A stretch of DNA of 7,357 bases from the NCBI GenBank assembly GCA_025998735.1, contig BNWJ01000066.1, positions 1-7,357 on the forward strand, written 5' to 3'. The stretch is from Alphaproteobacteria bacterium (GTDB lineage: Bacteria > Pseudomonadota > Alphaproteobacteria > UBA3830). Under the pieces are notes generated by a model. The model did no database searches. It was not told the origin of the DNA and saw only the letters and a list, made by a program, of their open reading frames with translations. Shown in pieces: positions 6,362 through 7,357 of the stretch; the stretch's first letter is position 1; every line of letters starts with the position of its first letter. A program made the translations under genes and the position numbers.

Positions 6362-7228
6362 TCACAGTGGCAAAATAGTTAACTTTGCTAAAGCAGGTTC
6401 TGCCATTTTAAGCCAATGAATCACTTCTTCTTTCTCAGTTGGCGTATTCTCCCAGTTTGGGTGTGTAATGACATAAGATCCAACATGCCCCAATGCACCG
6501 TAACATTCTATATCTGGGTTACCAAAGTATCCCGAATAATCACCGAGAAGTTTAACACATTTCAAAAGCGTTTTAATCTCACGCACAGGCGTTTGTTTAG
6601 CATTCCAGTTTGCAAGTCCTCCTATCAATTTGATAGCGTCTGGTGAGCCATGTAGTCCATCATATCTAAAAGTTACGTCATATGGCTCTTCGTTGGTGGA
6701 GAGTGCTGAAGGCTGCATAGGATTTGTAGCGGCTACCGCCGCGGCACTGCTGCTTGAAGATGAGCTGCTACTGCGACCATTACCCACAATAACTGCCGCT
6801 GCGGCACTGGCTTGTGTGGCCACAAATTCCAACAGAGGTTGCACTTCTTTAAGATACTTAAGCACTATATTTATTATATTTACTTTTGCATAACCTCCGA
6901 GTACGTCCTGTGAAAGGAACACATAGTCACTTAATTTCTTGTCTAATTCAGAATATTCAGTTGGAAAGCCACTAGTACGATGCGGTGTATACAAATATTT
7001 TTCGGCGTATTTTAGCGTTTTTACAATTTTAGTTACTAGAGGGGCAGAGATAGAAGTTGCATCTGGGCAATTTTTAAGTCCATCAGTACCATTACTGGTT
7101 ATGAATGAATGAACAACATCTGAAGCTACAGGCAGGGGCTTTGTAGTTCGCACGTACATGGAATAAACTTCGAAAGGTGTAAGCGACATCATTGCTATTA
7201 CACAGGCGCTACATATCAGTTTTTTCAT
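6362..7228 (-). CDS. Predicted secreted protein with duplicated domain and poly-Ser linker
   Basis: I do not recognise a named family. The 288-residue product begins with a clear Sec signal peptide: KK at 2-3, a hydrophobic core to about 17, and likely cleavage after VYS (21-23). There is no proper lipobox. Two regions resemble each other, about 48-136 and 189-283. Each starts with DGL-x3-PDA (49-57 and 190-198), continues with a KTL(L)K helix, and ends with a helix containing LK-x3-P-x-L (about 126-133 and 273-280). The linker between them (about 140-170) is rich in Ala with nine consecutive Ser (153-161). No later membrane span is evident. The ATG has no obvious Shine-Dalgarno. Convergent with rbfA and divergent from the next gene, it is probably a single transcription unit. 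Export to the periplasm or beyond is likely; a host-directed role is only a guess. Confidence 0.75.
   Translation of the reverse strand: MKKLICSACVIAMMSLTPFEVYSMYVRTTKPLPVASDVVHSFITSNGTDGLKNCPDATSISAPLVTKIVKTLKYAEKYLYTPHRTSGFPTEYSELDKKLSDYVFLSQDVLGGYAKVNIINIVLKYLKEVQPLLEFVATQASAAAAVIVGNGRSSSSSSSSSAAAVAATNPMQPSALSTNEEPYDVTFRYDGLHGSPDAIKLIGGLANWNAKQTPVREIKTLLKCVKLLGDYSGYFGNPDIECYGALGHVGSYVITHPNWENTPTEKEEVIHWLKMAEPALAKLTILPL
6746..6772 (-). repeat. Poly-serine coding tract in the linker of the secreted protein
   Basis: Nine consecutive Ser codons encode residues 153-161, flanked by Ala-rich segments (142-145 and 162-168). The codons are mixed (AGT, AGC, TCA and TCT types), so the DNA is not a simple triplet microsatellite. 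The tract was probably kept at protein level rather than made by recent slippage. It fits a flexible linker between the two domain copies. Confidence 0.8.
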
Positions 7229-7303
7229 TTTTAACGCAGTGAGCGGGTTTTTGCGATAAGTTTTGCTTTTTAAGCTTTAATTAGGCACTGTTTTCGGCTT
7301 TTA

Positions 7304-7309
7304 TATAAT
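7304..7309 (+). promoter_or_regulatory. Candidate -10 box for the gene starting at 7335
   Basis: A perfect TATAAT lies 25 bases before the ATG at 7335, giving a leader of roughly 20 bases that still contains the GGAGGA site. No good -35 hexamer is visible at 16-18 bases upstream, so activity would need an activator or a weak -35. The 106-base divergent gap 7229-7334 must also hold the promoter for the secreted-protein gene, for which I see no convincing boxes. Confidence 0.35.
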
Positions 7310-7334
7310 TGACATTACAAAGCTGGAGGAAACA

Positions 7335-7357
7335 ATGCCCATTGACGATTTTATCAT
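7335..7357 (+). CDS. 5' end of an unidentified gene (cut by window edge)
   Basis: ATG at 7335 is preceded by GGAGGA (7325-7330) with a 4-base gap, an excellent ribosome-binding site. It begins a frame reading MPIDDFI before the window ends. A candidate TATAAT box lies upstream. Seven residues are too few to assign a family. The gene diverges from the secreted-protein gene. Confidence 0.6.

Noticed and set aside
6630..6893. An 87-codon + strand frame opposite the secreted-protein gene
   Set aside because: The opposite strand encodes a protein with a signal peptide and an ordered domain pattern. The + frame is explained by the Ala/Ser-rich coding tract on the other strand.
7309..7314. TTGACA as a -35 box for the last gene
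   Set aside because: It lies only 20 bases before the ATG, so its -10 would fall at or beyond the start codon. It is more likely incidental to the TATAAT that overlaps it.
1..7357. Similarity between the window's first bases (CCATTAACG... ATTTTATCAT) and its last bases (CCATTGACG ATTTTATCAT)
   Set aside because: The match needs one mismatch and a three-base gap. In AT-rich DNA a match this loose is expected about once by chance in a window of this size, and nothing else supports a repeat.

Overview
The window carries a bacterial translation/transcription-factor operon, rimP-nusA-infB-rbfA, on the + strand (1284-6287). It is flanked on both sides by genes on the - strand. The N-terminus of IF2 has the 'QSFSHGKSK' block followed by a basic stretch, the NusA ends in two helix-hairpin repeats, and the IF2 C-terminus ends in an 'EEVARQL'-like tail. 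From family knowledge these point to an alphaproteobacterium. A decaying transposase, a lone secreted low-complexity protein, moderate-to-low GC and an operon lacking ylxR would suit a host-associated lineage of the Rickettsiales or Holosporales kind, but that placement is inference.

Layout: 1-130 may hold the last 42 codons of an unrecognised + strand gene. Positions 131-219 are non-coding, with an 8-bp inverted repeat. uppP (undecaprenyl-diphosphatase, - strand) occupies 220-996 and starts at an internal ATG with a strong Shine-Dalgarno sequence. Between uppP and rimP lies the 3' fragment of an integrase-type transposase (- strand, about 1092-1193). A plausible uppP promoter sits at the end of this fragment, and a possible rimP promoter lies on the other strand. 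rimP (TTG start), nusA, infB and rbfA follow with gaps of 28, 33 and 5 bases. A weak hairpin region at 6293-6331 separates rbfA from a convergent gene for a secreted 288-residue protein (6362-7228, -). The last 23 bases begin another + strand gene (ATG at 7335) with a strong ribosome-binding site.

The operon genes work together. RimP and RbfA mature the 30S subunit, IF2 places initiator tRNA and joins the subunits, and NusA controls transcript elongation and termination. UppP recycles the lipid carrier for peptidoglycan and is functionally separate.

I see no CRISPR array, phage module, toxin-antitoxin pair, RNA gene or clearly new system. The least ordinary object is the secreted protein, whose two halves look like diverged copies of one domain of about 90 residues joined by an Ala/poly-Ser linker. 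Also worth attention are the transposase remnant that may supply the uppP promoter, and changes in normally conserved motifs of UppP and IF2.
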